Origin: JADGHX01 sp035760965
GTDB lineage: Bacteria; Pseudomonadota; Gammaproteobacteria; Steroidobacterales; Steroidobacteraceae
DNA: 64,000 nt
Direction: 5' to 3'
Assembly (NCBI GenBank): GCA_035760965.1
Contig: DASTRY010000030.1
Coordinates: 1-64,000, forward strand
Shown: piece after piece, positions 33,881-42,886 of the stretch
How the letters are laid out: every line of letters starts with the position of its first letter
How positions within the stretch are numbered: position 1 is the stretch's first letter
Position numbers and translations under genes: made by a program
Notes under the pieces: generated by a model
Databases searched by the model: none
What the model was told of the DNA's origin: nothing
The model's input: the letters and a program-made list of their open reading frames with translations, nothing else

Positions 33881-35979
33881 TGCAGCCCGGTCTGCGGCAC
33901 CGCAGGCGTCTGCGACCCCGAGGCCGGCACGGGCGGTCGCGGTCCGAACGGGAAAGCAGGCTCCGGATGCTTCTGCAGATCGTGCGCGAGCCGCACGAGG
34001 TGCGCGCGAATCGCCTCGACGTCTTGTGGCGATAGCGTCTTCTTGAACGACAGCATGCCGTTCTCCGTCAGCACGCCGTCGAGCACCACGGCCCTGAAGG
34101 ACTCGGCGCTGTGCAGGTGCGGCGTGTAGCGCAGATCGGGGAAGCCGCCCGCGAAGCGGCCCGCCTCGTGGCAGATCGTGCAGTTCTGCGTGTACTTCTC
34201 CTTGCCCAGTGCGAGCTGCTCGGGTGTTCCGAACTCCTCCGGCGGATTCAACACGGGCAACGTCGCCGGCGGTGTGGGCGGCAACTCGACCGTCCCGCCG
34301 AGCTTGTACACGAGCAGTCGATTCGCTGATGCGGCTCTGGGGCCGCCGGCTACCACCGCCAGGTACTGCACACCGTCGATTTCGTAGGTGATCGAGCCGG
34401 CACTGATGGTTGCGCCCGCATCGACGGACCAGAGCTTCTCGCCCGTATCGGCGCGAAACGCCGTGAAGTTGTGGGGCGCCGTGCCCTGGAACACGAGATC
34501 GCCGGCCGTCGTCATCGTGCCGGAGTTCGCGACGCCTTCGGTCGAGCGCCACACTTCTTTCTGATTCACCGGGTCCCACGCCGTGAGCCAGACACCCGTG
34601 CCCTCGAGGTGCGGCGGCGGCACTTCCGGACGCTTCGCCACGTTGATGGAGAGCAGCTGATTGCCCATCTTCGCGCCGGCCTCGGCCACCATGCCGAAGG
34701 TGGCGTACCGCACACCGAAATACATGAGGCCGGTGTTCGGATTGAAGGACTGCGGATACCATACGTGCGTCTGGAACGGCACGACGTACCAGCCCTTCTG
34801 GGTCACGCCGATATTGGCCTCGGGATTGAGGATGGGTCGCCAGTTGTTGGCTTTGTCGAAGCCCGTCAGCCAGTTCGCGAAGGGCACGACGAGCCGCGCG
34901 CTGATGACTTTGCCCGTCGCCGCCTCGATGACGTAGAAGAGCCCGTCCTTCGGCACCTGCATGACGACGTGCTTCTTCTCGCCGTTGATGACGAGATCGG
35001 CCGTGGTGAGGGGCGACGTGTTGTCGAAGTCGAAGTTCTCCGCCGGCACGGCCTGATAGTGCCAGCGGTAGTGGCCGGTCTTGGCATCGAGCGCGACGAT
35101 CGATGCAATGAAGAGATTGTCGCCGCCGCCGGGCGAGCGCACTTCCGACGGCCACGGCGCGCCGTTGCCGGTGCCGAAGATCACGAGATCGGTCTGCGGG
35201 TCGTAGAGAATGCCGTCCCACGGTGTGCCGCCACCGCCGGTCTTCCACCACTCGCCGTGCCAGGTCTTCGCGGCCATCGGCATCACATCGTCCGATGCCG
35301 CACCGTCCGGGCCGTCCGCCGGATTGCCCGGGACGGTGTAGAACTTCCACAGGAACTTGCCGGTGTCGGCATCCCACGCGGAGAGATACCCGCGCTGGTG
35401 ATACTCGCCGCCGCCCTGCCCGATGAACACCATGCCGTTGCCGACGCGCGGGGCACCGGTGATCGACATGGCGTTTTTCGGATCGGTGGTCTGCGCTTCC
35501 CAGACTTTCGTCCCGTTCTTCGCGTCGACGGCGATGAGGCGGCCATCGAGCGTGCCCCAGATGATCTTGCCCTTCCAGAACGTGGCGCCGCGATTCGAGT
35601 TGTTGCAGCAGAGGCTCGTCGCCGCGAGCTCACGCGGCACCTTCGGGTCGTACTTCCACAGGAACTTGCCGGTCGTCGCCTCGAACGCGTAGACCTTGCT
35701 CCACGGCGTCGTCACGTAGATGCGGCCGTCGACGACGATGGGCGTCGACTGCCACTGGCCGCGCTCGCTCAAGTCCGCGTACCAGGCAAGGCCGAGCTGG
35801 CTGACGTTCTCGGCAGTGATCTGCTTCAGCGGGCTGTAGCGCTGCTCGCTGTAATCGCCGCCGTGCAGCGCCCATTCCGTGATCTTGTTCGCACTGGCGC
35901 CTTTGTTCACATCCGTGGGGCTGGTCGAACAAGACACTGCGCCCAGGGCGCAGGCAGTGGCGAGCAGGAGTCGTCGCAT
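33874..35979 (-). CDS. PQQ-dependent quinohemoprotein dehydrogenase, lipoprotein
   Basis: 701 residues. The signal ends in a lipobox (ACALGAVSCSTSP), so the enzyme is probably lipid-anchored to the envelope. An eight-bladed beta-propeller with W-motifs spans about 30-570. PQQ features include the adjacent-cysteine pair in AATSLCCNNSNRG, GTGNGAPWPSEVR and the acidic site QAVPAENFDFDNTSP. A cytochrome c domain at about 600-680 carries CTICHEAGRFAGGFPDLRYT. The layout is that of type II quinohemoprotein alcohol dehydrogenases or PQQ sugar dehydrogenases. The propeller has FDFD where many alcohol dehydrogenases read WDYD. The neighbouring alpha-glucoside locus raises the possibility of a sugar substrate. 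Confidence 0.9.
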   Translation of the reverse strand: MRRLLLATACALGAVSCSTSPTDVNKGASANKITEWALHGGDYSEQRYSPLKQITAENVSQLGLAWYADLSERGQWQSTPIVVDGRIYVTTPWSKVYAFEATTGKFLWKYDPKVPRELAATSLCCNNSNRGATFWKGKIIWGTLDGRLIAVDAKNGTKVWEAQTTDPKNAMSITGAPRVGNGMVFIGQGGGEYHQRGYLSAWDADTGKFLWKFYTVPGNPADGPDGAASDDVMPMAAKTWHGEWWKTGGGGTPWDGILYDPQTDLVIFGTGNGAPWPSEVRSPGGGDNLFIASIVALDAKTGHYRWHYQAVPAENFDFDNTSPLTTADLVINGEKKHVVMQVPKDGLFYVIEAATGKVISARLVVPFANWLTGFDKANNWRPILNPEANIGVTQKGWYVVPFQTHVWYPQSFNPNTGLMYFGVRYATFGMVAEAGAKMGNQLLSINVAKRPEVPPPHLEGTGVWLTAWDPVNQKEVWRSTEGVANSGTMTTAGDLVFQGTAPHNFTAFRADTGEKLWSVDAGATISAGSITYEIDGVQYLAVVAGGPRAASANRLLVYKLGGTVELPPTPPATLPVLNPPEEFGTPEQLALGKEKYTQNCTICHEAGRFAGGFPDLRYTPHLHSAESFRAVVLDGVLTENGMLSFKKTLSPQDVEAIRAHLVRLAHDLQKHPEPAFPFGPRPPVPASGSQTPAVPQTGLHQ

Positions 35980-36115
35980 AGATGTCCCGAAGTGCTGGAG
36001 CACGGCCTCATTGCCGAGGGCGGGAGCATAGCCGAACACGCCCGCGCTCCCGCACGAGCGCCGCAGCGCGCGTCTTCACCGCGGGCGCATCAACGTGTGT
36101 GGACGAACAGCTGCG

Positions 36116-36382
36116 TCAACCGTCGCGATCGCCCCAACGCCATCGCGGCGGTTCGCCTTTGAGCCGGCAAACGACGATCAGCAGCGCTGTGAGCGCAATG
36201 AGATAGGCGAAATAGGTGATGTCGCCCTTAGTCACCTGGATCAGCGGGATGCCGGCAAATACCAATGCGAGATATGTGGTGAGAACCACCCAACCCTGCC
36301 ATGTACAGGGAAGACCCCAACCCCAGCCGTAGCGCTTCGCGGGAAACCAGTACTTGCGATCGCCGCGAGCAGGCATGTGCAT
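36116..36382 (-). CDS. Small membrane protein, two predicted helices
   Basis: 88 residues. After a Trp-rich basic head (GDRKYWFPAKRYGWGWGLPC) come two hydrophobic segments (VVLTTYLALVFAGIPLIQV and YFAYLIALTALLIVVCRLKG) and a basic tail. I do not recognise a functional family; small proteins with a GRKYxxPAKRYGWGWG-like start are widespread hypotheticals. It lies 3 bases after the DUF190 gene and is the last gene of the permease operon, so it may be an accessory subunit. An internal ATG at 36376 is an equal start candidate. Confidence 0.75.
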   Translation of the reverse strand: MHMPARGDRKYWFPAKRYGWGWGLPCTWQGWVVLTTYLALVFAGIPLIQVTKGDITYFAYLIALTALLIVVCRLKGEPPRWRWGDRDG

Positions 36383-36385
36383 TCC

Positions 36386-36742
36386 TCAAGCCGACACGAC
36401 CGCCGTCTCGGTCGGATCGTTCGCATCGGGATTGATGACGCCGAAATCCGCTGGAATCCGGGCGTAGAAGAGGCGCACGCCCTCCTCCCGGATCAACGCG
36501 AGCAGCTCCTCGCACTCCTTGTCGCTCACGATGAACTCGACCTGGATCGCGAGCGTTCCCGCGAGCTCGAAAAAGTGCGCTTCGTGCAGCTTGTGATGTC
36601 GACCGAAGCCGGCGACGGCCCTGAACGCCGAGCCGCCGCGAATGCCGAGCTTGTTCGCGCGCTCGAGCAGCCATTCCCACACGGGGCGGTGATGGATGTA
36701 CTGACCTTCGCGCACGTAGAAGCGTAGGAATGAGCCATTCAT
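36386..36742 (-). CDS. DUF190 (PII-like) protein
   Basis: 118 residues fitting DUF190: SFLRFYVREGQYIHHRPVWE, LLERANKLGIRGGSAFRAVA, GFGRHHKLHEAHFFELAG, VEFIVSDKECEELLALIREE and GVRLFYARIPADFGVI. The family has a ferredoxin-like, PII-related fold and often sits beside transporters, suggesting a regulatory role. Its start overlaps the permease stop by ATGA. A ligand cannot be named. Confidence 0.85.
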   Translation of the reverse strand: MNGSFLRFYVREGQYIHHRPVWEWLLERANKLGIRGGSAFRAVAGFGRHHKLHEAHFFELAGTLAIQVEFIVSDKECEELLALIREEGVRLFYARIPADFGVINPDANDPTETAVVSA

Positions 36743-38394
36743 ATGCCCTCCGGGCGTGTCTCCGCTCGGTTGCCGTCATGCTCCACCGCGACGGCGGGTG
36801 CAAGCCCGGTCGCTTCCTGAACCGCCGGCGTGCTCCAACCGGCCTTCGCTCCCCAAACGAAGAACAGCAACCCGACCAGCCCGACGACCACCAGGTCCCA
36901 GCCCCAGGTGAGGTAGTTGCGGCCGCCGAACTTGTCGCTGCCCGCCCAGGACAGCGCCGCGATCACCGGCAAGTACGCAACCAACCACCACGCGCCGCGC
37001 AACTGCCGCGCGATATCCGGCCACCCCGCTTTCGCCTGATAGTAGAGATACACCGGCAGCGCCACCGCCATCAGCAGAATGATCTCGCCCGTCAGCGGCC
37101 ACTTTGCCCAGTACAATAGCTCCGTCGCGAAGATGAACGCCGCCGCCGCGATCACCGGCAAGCCCACGAGCCGTAGCGGCCGGTGCATGTCCCGCGCCGT
37201 GCGCCGGAGCACAATCGCGCTCACCGGCCCTGTCATGTACGAAATGATCGTCGCGACCGAGATCACCGCCGCGAGCGTGCCCCAGCCGCGAAAGAAGAAC
37301 AGAAACAGGAACGACACGACGAGATTGAGCCACATCGCCGGCCGCGGCACGCCGTAGATCGGATGCAAGCGCCCGAACACCTTCGGCAACGTGCCGTTGC
37401 GCTCCATGCCGTAGATCATGCGCGCCGTGCTCGCTGTGTACGTGATGCCCGTGCCGCTCGGGCTGATGAACGCGTCGATGTACAGCAGCATCGCGAGCCA
37501 GTGCAGGTTCACGATGATCGCGAGCTCCGCAAAGGGCGAGCGAAAATCGATACCGTGCCAGCCGGACTTGGCCAGCATCTCCGGCGGCACGGCCCCGAGA
37601 TACGACACCTGCAGCAGCACGTACACGACGGCCGCGATCAGAATGGAGCCGAGCACTGCGAACGGCAGGCTGCGCGCAGGATTGCGCGCCTCGCCCGCAA
37701 GATTCACGGGGCTCTGAAAGCCGTTGAAGCTGAACACGATGCCCGCGGTTGCGACCGCCGTGAGCACGGCCGCGAAATCGAGCGAATGCAGCTTGCCGTT
37801 CACACCGACTGCGAAATTCTCCGAGTGAAAGCCGCTCGCGATGAGCGCGAGCCCGGTTGCGGCGGGAACCACCAGCTTGAACACGGTGATCGCGGAATTC
37901 GAATGCGCGAACAGCTTCACGCTCCAGAAGTTCAGCAGGAAGTAGATGATGACCAGCAGCGCCGCGATGCTGAGTCCGACTGCAGTGAGCTCGCCCTGCC
38001 CGTCCGGCAAGTGCACGTACAGGTTCTGCGCCCACTGCCAGGGCCACGACGCCATGTACTGCACGGAGGCCTCAGCTTCGACGGGTATCACTGAGACGAT
38101 CGAAATCCAGTTCGCCCACGCGCCGATGAAGCCGACGAGCGAGCCGTGCGAGTAGTGGCTGTAGCGGACCATGCCGCCCGACTCGGGGAACATCGCGCCG
38201 AGCTCGGAGTACGTGAGCGCGATCGTCATGATGATCGCCGCGCCGAGCACCCAGGCCCACACGGCGCCGGGCCCCGCGAGCCCGGCCGCGCGCCACGCAC
38301 CGAAGAGCCAGCCCGAGCCGATGATCGAGCCGAGTCCGGTGAGCATCAGGGCGAACGGACCGACCTCGCGCCGAATGGAAGATGCATTGCTCAT
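36739..38394 (-). CDS. APC-family amino acid/polyamine permease
   Basis: 551 residues with about thirteen membrane segments. The substrate-binding first helix motif GLGSIIGSGWLFGAWRAAGL is typical of the APC superfamily. Others are SELGAMFPESGGMVRYSHYS, the helix-6 region TAGIVFSFNGFQSPVNLAGE with ARNPARSLPFAVLGSI, and TARMIYGMERNGTLPKVFGR. Residues 440-520 add two further helices. It is translationally coupled to the DUF190 protein, which may regulate it. The substrate is not evident. Confidence 0.9.
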   Translation of the reverse strand: MSNASSIRREVGPFALMLTGLGSIIGSGWLFGAWRAAGLAGPGAVWAWVLGAAIIMTIALTYSELGAMFPESGGMVRYSHYSHGSLVGFIGAWANWISIVSVIPVEAEASVQYMASWPWQWAQNLYVHLPDGQGELTAVGLSIAALLVIIYFLLNFWSVKLFAHSNSAITVFKLVVPAATGLALIASGFHSENFAVGVNGKLHSLDFAAVLTAVATAGIVFSFNGFQSPVNLAGEARNPARSLPFAVLGSILIAAVVYVLLQVSYLGAVPPEMLAKSGWHGIDFRSPFAELAIIVNLHWLAMLLYIDAFISPSGTGITYTASTARMIYGMERNGTLPKVFGRLHPIYGVPRPAMWLNLVVSFLFLFFFRGWGTLAAVISVATIISYMTGPVSAIVLRRTARDMHRPLRLVGLPVIAAAAFIFATELLYWAKWPLTGEIILLMAVALPVYLYYQAKAGWPDIARQLRGAWWLVAYLPVIAALSWAGSDKFGGRNYLTWGWDLVVVGLVGLLFFVWGAKAGWSTPAVQEATGLAPAVAVEHDGNRAETRPEGI

Positions 38395-38562
38395 GCGTCG
38401 CTTTCGTGCGTGGCACAGAAGGCGCGCATGATGCCAGAGCCGGCCGCGCCCGCGCTCACTTCAGCGCGCGCTGGCGGACCCACTCCGCGCGGGGCGACGT
38501 AGCACGAGCCTCCAGCGTTCCGATGGCGCTTGCCGCGGGCTCGGCTCGACCCCCGTTTTCCG

Positions 38563-38799
38563 TCACTTCGTCGTATCGTTCCAGTCGCCGGCGGGCGGCG
38601 TGTTGCGTACGGGCTCCTTGGTGCCCGCTTTGGCGCGCGCCGCATCGTCCGCCTCGGCGATGTCGCGCTGGATCCCGCGATGCTCTTGGCCCACGCCCGG
38701 ATCGGGCGGGTGCCCTTCGACGGGCGGCCGCTCCTCGTCTTCGTTGGGACGGAAGCGAGGTTTCGGAGCGCTCAGCTCCTCTGGCGAGGGCTTGCCCAT
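38563..38799 (-). CDS. Small hydrophilic, disordered protein
   Basis: 78 residues from the ATG at 38799, with GAGGAGA about 5 bases upstream. It is rich in Pro, Glu, Asp and Arg with no hydrophobic segment (KPSPEELSAPKPRFRPNEDE; HPPDPGVGQEHRGIQRDIAE; TPPAGDWNDTTK). Composition suggests an unstructured cytoplasmic protein, similar in character to the 56-residue protein at 53005. No family is recognised. It is separated by 57 bases from the ankyrin gene on the same strand. The 168 bases upstream (38395-38562) show nothing further. Confidence 0.7.
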   Translation of the reverse strand: MGKPSPEELSAPKPRFRPNEDEERPPVEGHPPDPGVGQEHRGIQRDIAEADDAARAKAGTKEPVRNTPPAGDWNDTTK

Positions 38800-38856
38800 G
38801 ACGTCTCCTCGTTGCACTCGGCGAGGAGCCGCAGCAAGGGCTGTTCCGAGGCGCGC

Positions 38857-40626
38857 CTACTTGCAGAGCTCGACGATGCAGATCGATGCGAGCGTGCGGC
38901 CTTCCGGCGGCGTCGGCAATCCACGCTCCCTCATCAGCTTCCGCAGAAGCGCAGCGCTTTCGGGATGAGCGATGGCCGATTGCACGCCGATGCGCACGAG
39001 CCCATCCGCGTAATCGACCGCCTGCCACGTGACGCCGGCGAGCGCGTGAATCGTGTCGCGGCTGCCGATGTCGTGCGCCGCGAGGTCGGCGCCGCGCTCG
39101 ACTAGAAGCTGAATCACTTCGTTGCGACCCTTGTGAGCCGCGCCCATGAGCGCCGTGCGTCCGTCGAGAGTGTCCTGCGCGTTCACGTCCGCGCCGAGAC
39201 TGAGCAGCAACTTGATGGCTTCGAGGTTCGCTGCGCGCGACCACTCGTAGGTGACGCCTTCCACCCAGCCGATGCCGCTCGCGACCATGAGCGGCGTTAC
39301 GTTGTAGCTCGTCGCGATATGCGGATCGGCGCCGTGCTCGAGCAGCAGCTTCATGAGAACGACATCGCTCGACTGCGCCGCGCGCAGGAAGGGCGTCGCG
39401 CCCTCTTCCAGCAGCCACTGATGCGTGAACACCGTGCGCGTCTCGGTGCTCGACCGCATGCGCAAGTTCGGATCGGCGTGGGCCGCGAGCAGCCGCTCGA
39501 TGTACTCGAGATGATCCATGTCGGGCTTGCGCGTCGGATAGTCGCCGCCCTCGATGTTGCGGTTGTCGGTCGCGATGTAGAGCGGCGTCCAGCCGCCTTC
39601 GTTCGCGATGTTCGGATCGGCGCCATGCTCGAGGAGATACACGCCCAGCCGATAGAAGCGGTTGTGAGTGGCGACGAGCAATGCGGACCAGCCGTACTCG
39701 CTGGTCTGATTCACATCCGCTCCGGCCTCGAGCAGCACGCTCACCGTGGCGAGATCGCCTTGGCGAGTGGCGAAGATGAGCGGTGTGAGGCCGCCCCATT
39801 GTTTGCTGCTTCGAGGCTCGGGCGCCGGTTGCGGGAAGGCAGCCATGGTGCGCTTCGCGACCGCGCGCTCCGCTTCGAGCCGGCGATGCGCTTCTGCGCG
39901 CGCGTTCGGGTCATCGGAAAGCTTCGCATCGGGCGCGTCGATCTCGACGACGGTGCCGCCCTGGCCAACGCCATCGACGAACTCCTGGATGCGCGCTCGC
40001 GTCGAGTCCGCGAGATACGGTTTGCGTCCGGGCGGGGCCGTCGCCGAACGTTCGGCGACATTCGCGCCGCGCGCGACCAGAAAGCGCGCCGCCTCGCTGT
40101 TCGCGCCCGCAGCCGCCCACATGAGAGCCGTCGTGCCACGCAGCGCCTCGCGCACGTCGAGCTTGGCGCCCCGTTTCAACAGCAACTCCATGATGGGAAC
40201 GCTGCCTGTGCGCGCCGCCATCATGAGCGGCGTTTCGCCGTTCTTCAGGCTTTGATTCGGGTCGGCACGATGCTTCAGCAACAGCCGGACGATCTCCACA
40301 TTCCCCGCCTCGCAAGCGAGCATGAGCGGCGTCACGCCCGTATCGGTCGTCAGCGCGGGATTCGCGCGCGCTTTCAACAACGTCTCTGCGGCTTTCGTGT
40401 CGCCGTGATACGCGGCCCAGTGAAGGGCGGTGCTGCCATCCGGTTGCGCCGCATTCACGTCCGCTTTGTCGCGAATGAGTTGCGTGAGCAGCGACTGGTC
40501 GCGACGCATCACGGCGTCGGCGACCTCACTCGCCGCAAACGCGACGCTGCACGAACACACGAAGGCCATTGCCAGCAACGCCAGCCGCATCCCTCGGCGA
40601 ACCGCGCTGACATGGGCTCGAGTCAT
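38857..40626 (-). CDS. Exported ankyrin-repeat protein
   Basis: 589 residues. A signal peptide (MRLALLAMAFVCSCSVAFAA) precedes about ten ankyrin repeats in two blocks. The first is at about 40-190 (DGSTALHWAAYHGDTKAAET; GVTPLMLACEAGNVEIVRLL; GETPLMMAARTGSVPIMELL). The second is at about 270-540 (GGLTPLIFATRQGDLATVSV; GWTPLYIATDNRNIEG; NVTPLMVASGIGWVEG; GRTALMGAAHKGRNEVIQLL). The blocks are split by a charged linker (AEAHRRLEAERAVAKRTMAA). It starts 4 bases after the stop of the upstream paralogue gene, giving an operon. Ankyrin stacks bind proteins; a periplasmic scaffold is likely. Confidence 0.88.
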   Translation of the reverse strand: MTRAHVSAVRRGMRLALLAMAFVCSCSVAFAASEVADAVMRRDQSLLTQLIRDKADVNAAQPDGSTALHWAAYHGDTKAAETLLKARANPALTTDTGVTPLMLACEAGNVEIVRLLLKHRADPNQSLKNGETPLMMAARTGSVPIMELLLKRGAKLDVREALRGTTALMWAAAGANSEAARFLVARGANVAERSATAPPGRKPYLADSTRARIQEFVDGVGQGGTVVEIDAPDAKLSDDPNARAEAHRRLEAERAVAKRTMAAFPQPAPEPRSSKQWGGLTPLIFATRQGDLATVSVLLEAGADVNQTSEYGWSALLVATHNRFYRLGVYLLEHGADPNIANEGGWTPLYIATDNRNIEGGDYPTRKPDMDHLEYIERLLAAHADPNLRMRSSTETRTVFTHQWLLEEGATPFLRAAQSSDVVLMKLLLEHGADPHIATSYNVTPLMVASGIGWVEGVTYEWSRAANLEAIKLLLSLGADVNAQDTLDGRTALMGAAHKGRNEVIQLLVERGADLAAHDIGSRDTIHALAGVTWQAVDYADGLVRIGVQSAIAHPESAALLRKLMRERGLPTPPEGRTLASICIVELCK

Positions 40627-40630
40627 GTGC

Positions 40631-41554
40631 TTACCCGGCGCCGCCGGCTCCCGGCGGGCGCCACAGTTTCTCGGCACACGCATTTTCCTGAATCCGCAGG
40701 TCGGGACGACGCTTGTAAGTCACCTGCATGCGCCAGGGAGCGGTGAAGGTCTTCGGATCCGCGACGGTGATATCGACGCGCAGATGCTCGGCATCGGTCA
40801 GCGCATAGCGCTCCGTCACCCGCAGCGATTCGCTGTGCGGGAGACCAGCGTCGTCGAGCCATGTCTTGTCGTTCATTGCGAAGGTATCGACGATGAGCGC
40901 GTTCCCGTCCCAGCGCGCGACTGACGTACCGTTATAGGTGGGGTCGGGCTCCTCGCCTTCTTTGGGGAGCGGATCGTCGATGTAGAACTGCCGGGACTGG
41001 TGATTCGCCTCGTACAGCACGGTGATCTGCTTCGGCTTCTGCAGGATCAGGATCGGGTGCGTCGCGCTCAAGATGCGCGGCACGCCGTGCGGCAAGCACT
41101 CGTCGACGGCGGGATCGCCTGCGACCTTGCCGCTGGCCTTCATCTGCTTGCGCTGCGCGTAGAGTTGCGCGGCCTCGGGGCGCAACGGCGGAGTCGTACC
41201 GGCGATGGTCTTCGCCTCAGCTCGCGGCGTCTCCACGAGCCACACGCCAGCGAAGAACGGCCTGCCGTCCTTCGTCGTGGCCGGCGCGGAGGCAGCGTCG
41301 GCGCTCGCCGTCGCGCCGAGCGCCAGTGCGCCGAGGCCAATCGCCACCACGCCGGACCCAGCCGCGCCACCAGAGCCAATTGCCGCCACGCCGGGCCCAA
41401 CCGCGCCACCAGACCCAATCATCGCCACGCCAGGCCCAAATGTCGCCGCGCCGAGGAGCGCGACTTGCACGACGCGAATGATCTTGCGCAAGGGCCGCGC
41501 TGCCGTGCGCGTTGCCAGCGCAGGCCGCACAGGCACTCGCCAGCTCGCGCTCAT
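40631..41554 (-). CDS. Exported protein of unknown function, paralogue 2
   Basis: 307 residues. The N-terminus holds a three-fold glycine-rich repeat (residues 40-78) within the signal region, then a mature part from about residue 90. Conserved segments are shared with the upstream gene: DECLPHGVPRILSATHPILI, QITVLYEANHQSRQFYIDD, ARWDGNALIVDTFAMNDKTW, GLPHSESLRVTERYALTD and FTAPWRMQVTYKRRPDLRIQ. I do not recognise a catalytic motif. Such proteins often occur near PQQ dehydrogenases and DUF6152-like proteins. Its ATG overlaps the stop of paralogue 1, so both are made together with the ankyrin protein. Confidence 0.8.
   Translation of the reverse strand: MSASWRVPVRPALATRTAARPLRKIIRVVQVALLGAATFGPGVAMIGSGGAVGPGVAAIGSGGAAGSGVVAIGLGALALGATASADAASAPATTKDGRPFFAGVWLVETPRAEAKTIAGTTPPLRPEAAQLYAQRKQMKASGKVAGDPAVDECLPHGVPRILSATHPILILQKPKQITVLYEANHQSRQFYIDDPLPKEGEEPDPTYNGTSVARWDGNALIVDTFAMNDKTWLDDAGLPHSESLRVTERYALTDAEHLRVDITVADPKTFTAPWRMQVTYKRRPDLRIQENACAEKLWRPPGAGGAG
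41321..41437 (-). repeat. Three 39-bp tandem repeats encoding a 13-residue glycine-rich unit
   Basis: Within the 41554-start gene, residues 40-78 read GPGVAMIGSGGAV, GPGVAAIGSGGAA and GSGVVAIGLGALA. At DNA level the first two copies are nearly identical. The repeat lengthens the hydrophobic signal region and looks like slipped-strand expansion. Confidence 0.8.
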
Positions 41555-42300
41555 TTGGCCCGCGTCACGCCATCCACCGGCGCGTTCCGATTGTTCTCTT
41601 CGCACACGTACTCCATCAGCCGCACATCCGGGCGCCAGACATACGTCCGCCGGGTCGTCCACGGTTTCGTGAACATCACCGGGTCGATGATGGTGATGAG
41701 GTTCTCGAGCTGCGTCTCGCCGTTCACCGTGATCTTCCGGATCCGCTCGAGGACGTGCAGCTGATCCGAATGCGTGATGCCCTCCTCGTCGATGCGAGTC
41801 CGGTCGTTCAACCCGACCGTATCGATGACGAGCGTGTCGCCTTCCCAATGTCCGATCGAGTGCCCGAGATAGGTCTTCGGCAGATTCGCCGGGTGCTGCT
41901 CGTTCAAGTAGATGAAGCGCTGGTTGCGGTTCACCTCGTGTACCCAGGTGATCTGTCCCGGAGTCGTGACAATCAGGATCGGATAGGGCGAAGCGAGCAG
42001 GCGTGGAATGCCGTGGGGCAGGCAGGCGGTGGGCGCATCGGCGACTGGGGTGCCGGCTTCATCCGCCTTGACGTTGCGTTCCCATTCGCGCCGTCCGCGT
42101 TCAGTGAAAGGTGGCAGGCCGCCTTCGATCGGCCGGAACTTGCGGTCGTAGCCCTTCGTCCACCAGACGCCGTCGATATCGCGCGGATCGCTGGAGGCCG
42201 CCGGTTGGGGCGCGCTCGCGGCACCGGCAATCCCTGCGAGACCCAGGCAGATCAGCGTCATCCAACCGCGCGCGGCTGCACCGAGCACACGACGTGACAT
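41551..42300 (-). CDS. Exported protein of unknown function, paralogue 1
   Basis: 249 residues from the ATG at 42300. The signal peptide is around GWMTLICLGLAGIAGAASA. The mature domain begins DPRDIDGVWWTKGYDRKFRP and carries the shared segments CLPHGIPRLLASPYPILIVT, QITWVHEVNRNQRFIYLNEQ, GHWEGDTLVIDTVGLNDRTR, GITHSDQLHVLERIRKIT and FTKPWTTRRTYVWRPDVRLM. It lacks the glycine repeat of paralogue 2. Function unknown. It is first in the operon paralogue 1 - paralogue 2 - ankyrin and divergent from the DUF6152-like gene. Confidence 0.82.
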   Translation of the reverse strand: MSRRVLGAAARGWMTLICLGLAGIAGAASAPQPAASSDPRDIDGVWWTKGYDRKFRPIEGGLPPFTERGRREWERNVKADEAGTPVADAPTACLPHGIPRLLASPYPILIVTTPGQITWVHEVNRNQRFIYLNEQHPANLPKTYLGHSIGHWEGDTLVIDTVGLNDRTRIDEEGITHSDQLHVLERIRKITVNGETQLENLITIIDPVMFTKPWTTRRTYVWRPDVRLMEYVCEENNRNAPVDGVTRAK

Positions 42301-42455
42301 CCACTCTCTCCGACGTCGTCCCCCTGTGCGGCCGAGTGTCGTGGATTTCAGGGTTGCGCGCGCAACCCCGTCGCGAGGCGACCACTCCACGAACCTACAC
42401 GGAGGGGGTCCATGACGTACACTGCGCCGCGAGGCATCTCAGGGGGGACGGCGTC

Positions 42456-42818
42456 ATGAAGACGGTGGCTGTGCATGCGGTAGTCGTTGCGGTGATCCTC
42501 ACGAACACCGCTTCCGCGCATCACTCGTTCGCGATGTTCGACAACACGACCGAGAAGACGATCACCGGCACCCTCAAGGAGCTGCAGTGGACCAATCCGC
42601 ACATCTGGGTGCAGGTGATCAATCGCGACCCGGTGACCGGCCAGGACGTCGAGTGGTCCATCGAAGGGGCCAGCCCGAACAATCTCGCGCGCAAGGGCTG
42701 GTCGCGCAATTCGCTGAAGGCGGGTGACAAGGTGGTCGCCGTGATTCACCCGCTGAAGAACGGCGAGAACGGCGGCAGCCTCGTGCGGATCACGGTGAAC
42801 GGCCAGACACTCGATTGA
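42456..42818 (+). CDS. DUF6152-like exported small protein
   Basis: 120 residues with a signal peptide (VAVHAVVVAVILTNTASA) and the family start HHSFAMFDNTTEKTITGTLK, followed by LQWTNPHIWVQVINRDP, EWSIEGASPNNLARKGWSRN and LKAGDKVVAVIHPLKNGENG. The His pair directly after cleavage could bind metal, as seen in other exported HHS-type proteins, but this is inference. The fold looks like a small OB-type barrel. Function is unknown; it often sits beside the paralogue family at 40631-42300, from which it is divergent by 155 bases. Confidence 0.8.
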   Translation: MKTVAVHAVVVAVILTNTASAHHSFAMFDNTTEKTITGTLKELQWTNPHIWVQVINRDPVTGQDVEWSIEGASPNNLARKGWSRNSLKAGDKVVAVIHPLKNGENGGSLVRITVNGQTLD

Positions 42819-42823
42819 GCGCC

Positions 42824-42856
42824 GGCGCAGGCCTCGCGCGATGCCTGCGCCCTCCT
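42824..42856 (+). terminator. Possible terminator hairpin
   Basis: GGCGCAGGC / GCCTGCGCC forms a 9-bp stem with a 10-base loop 6 bases after the DUF6152-like stop, followed by ctcctt rather than a clear T tract. It lies between convergent genes. Confidence 0.4.
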
Positions 42857-42886
42857 TGCGCCTGCCTGCCGTGAGCGAGCGCCGCC

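Noticed and set aside
34471..36162. 563-residue plus-strand open frame under the PQQ dehydrogenase
   Set aside because: The minus strand carries the PQQ and CTICH heme motifs; the plus frame has no recognisable content.
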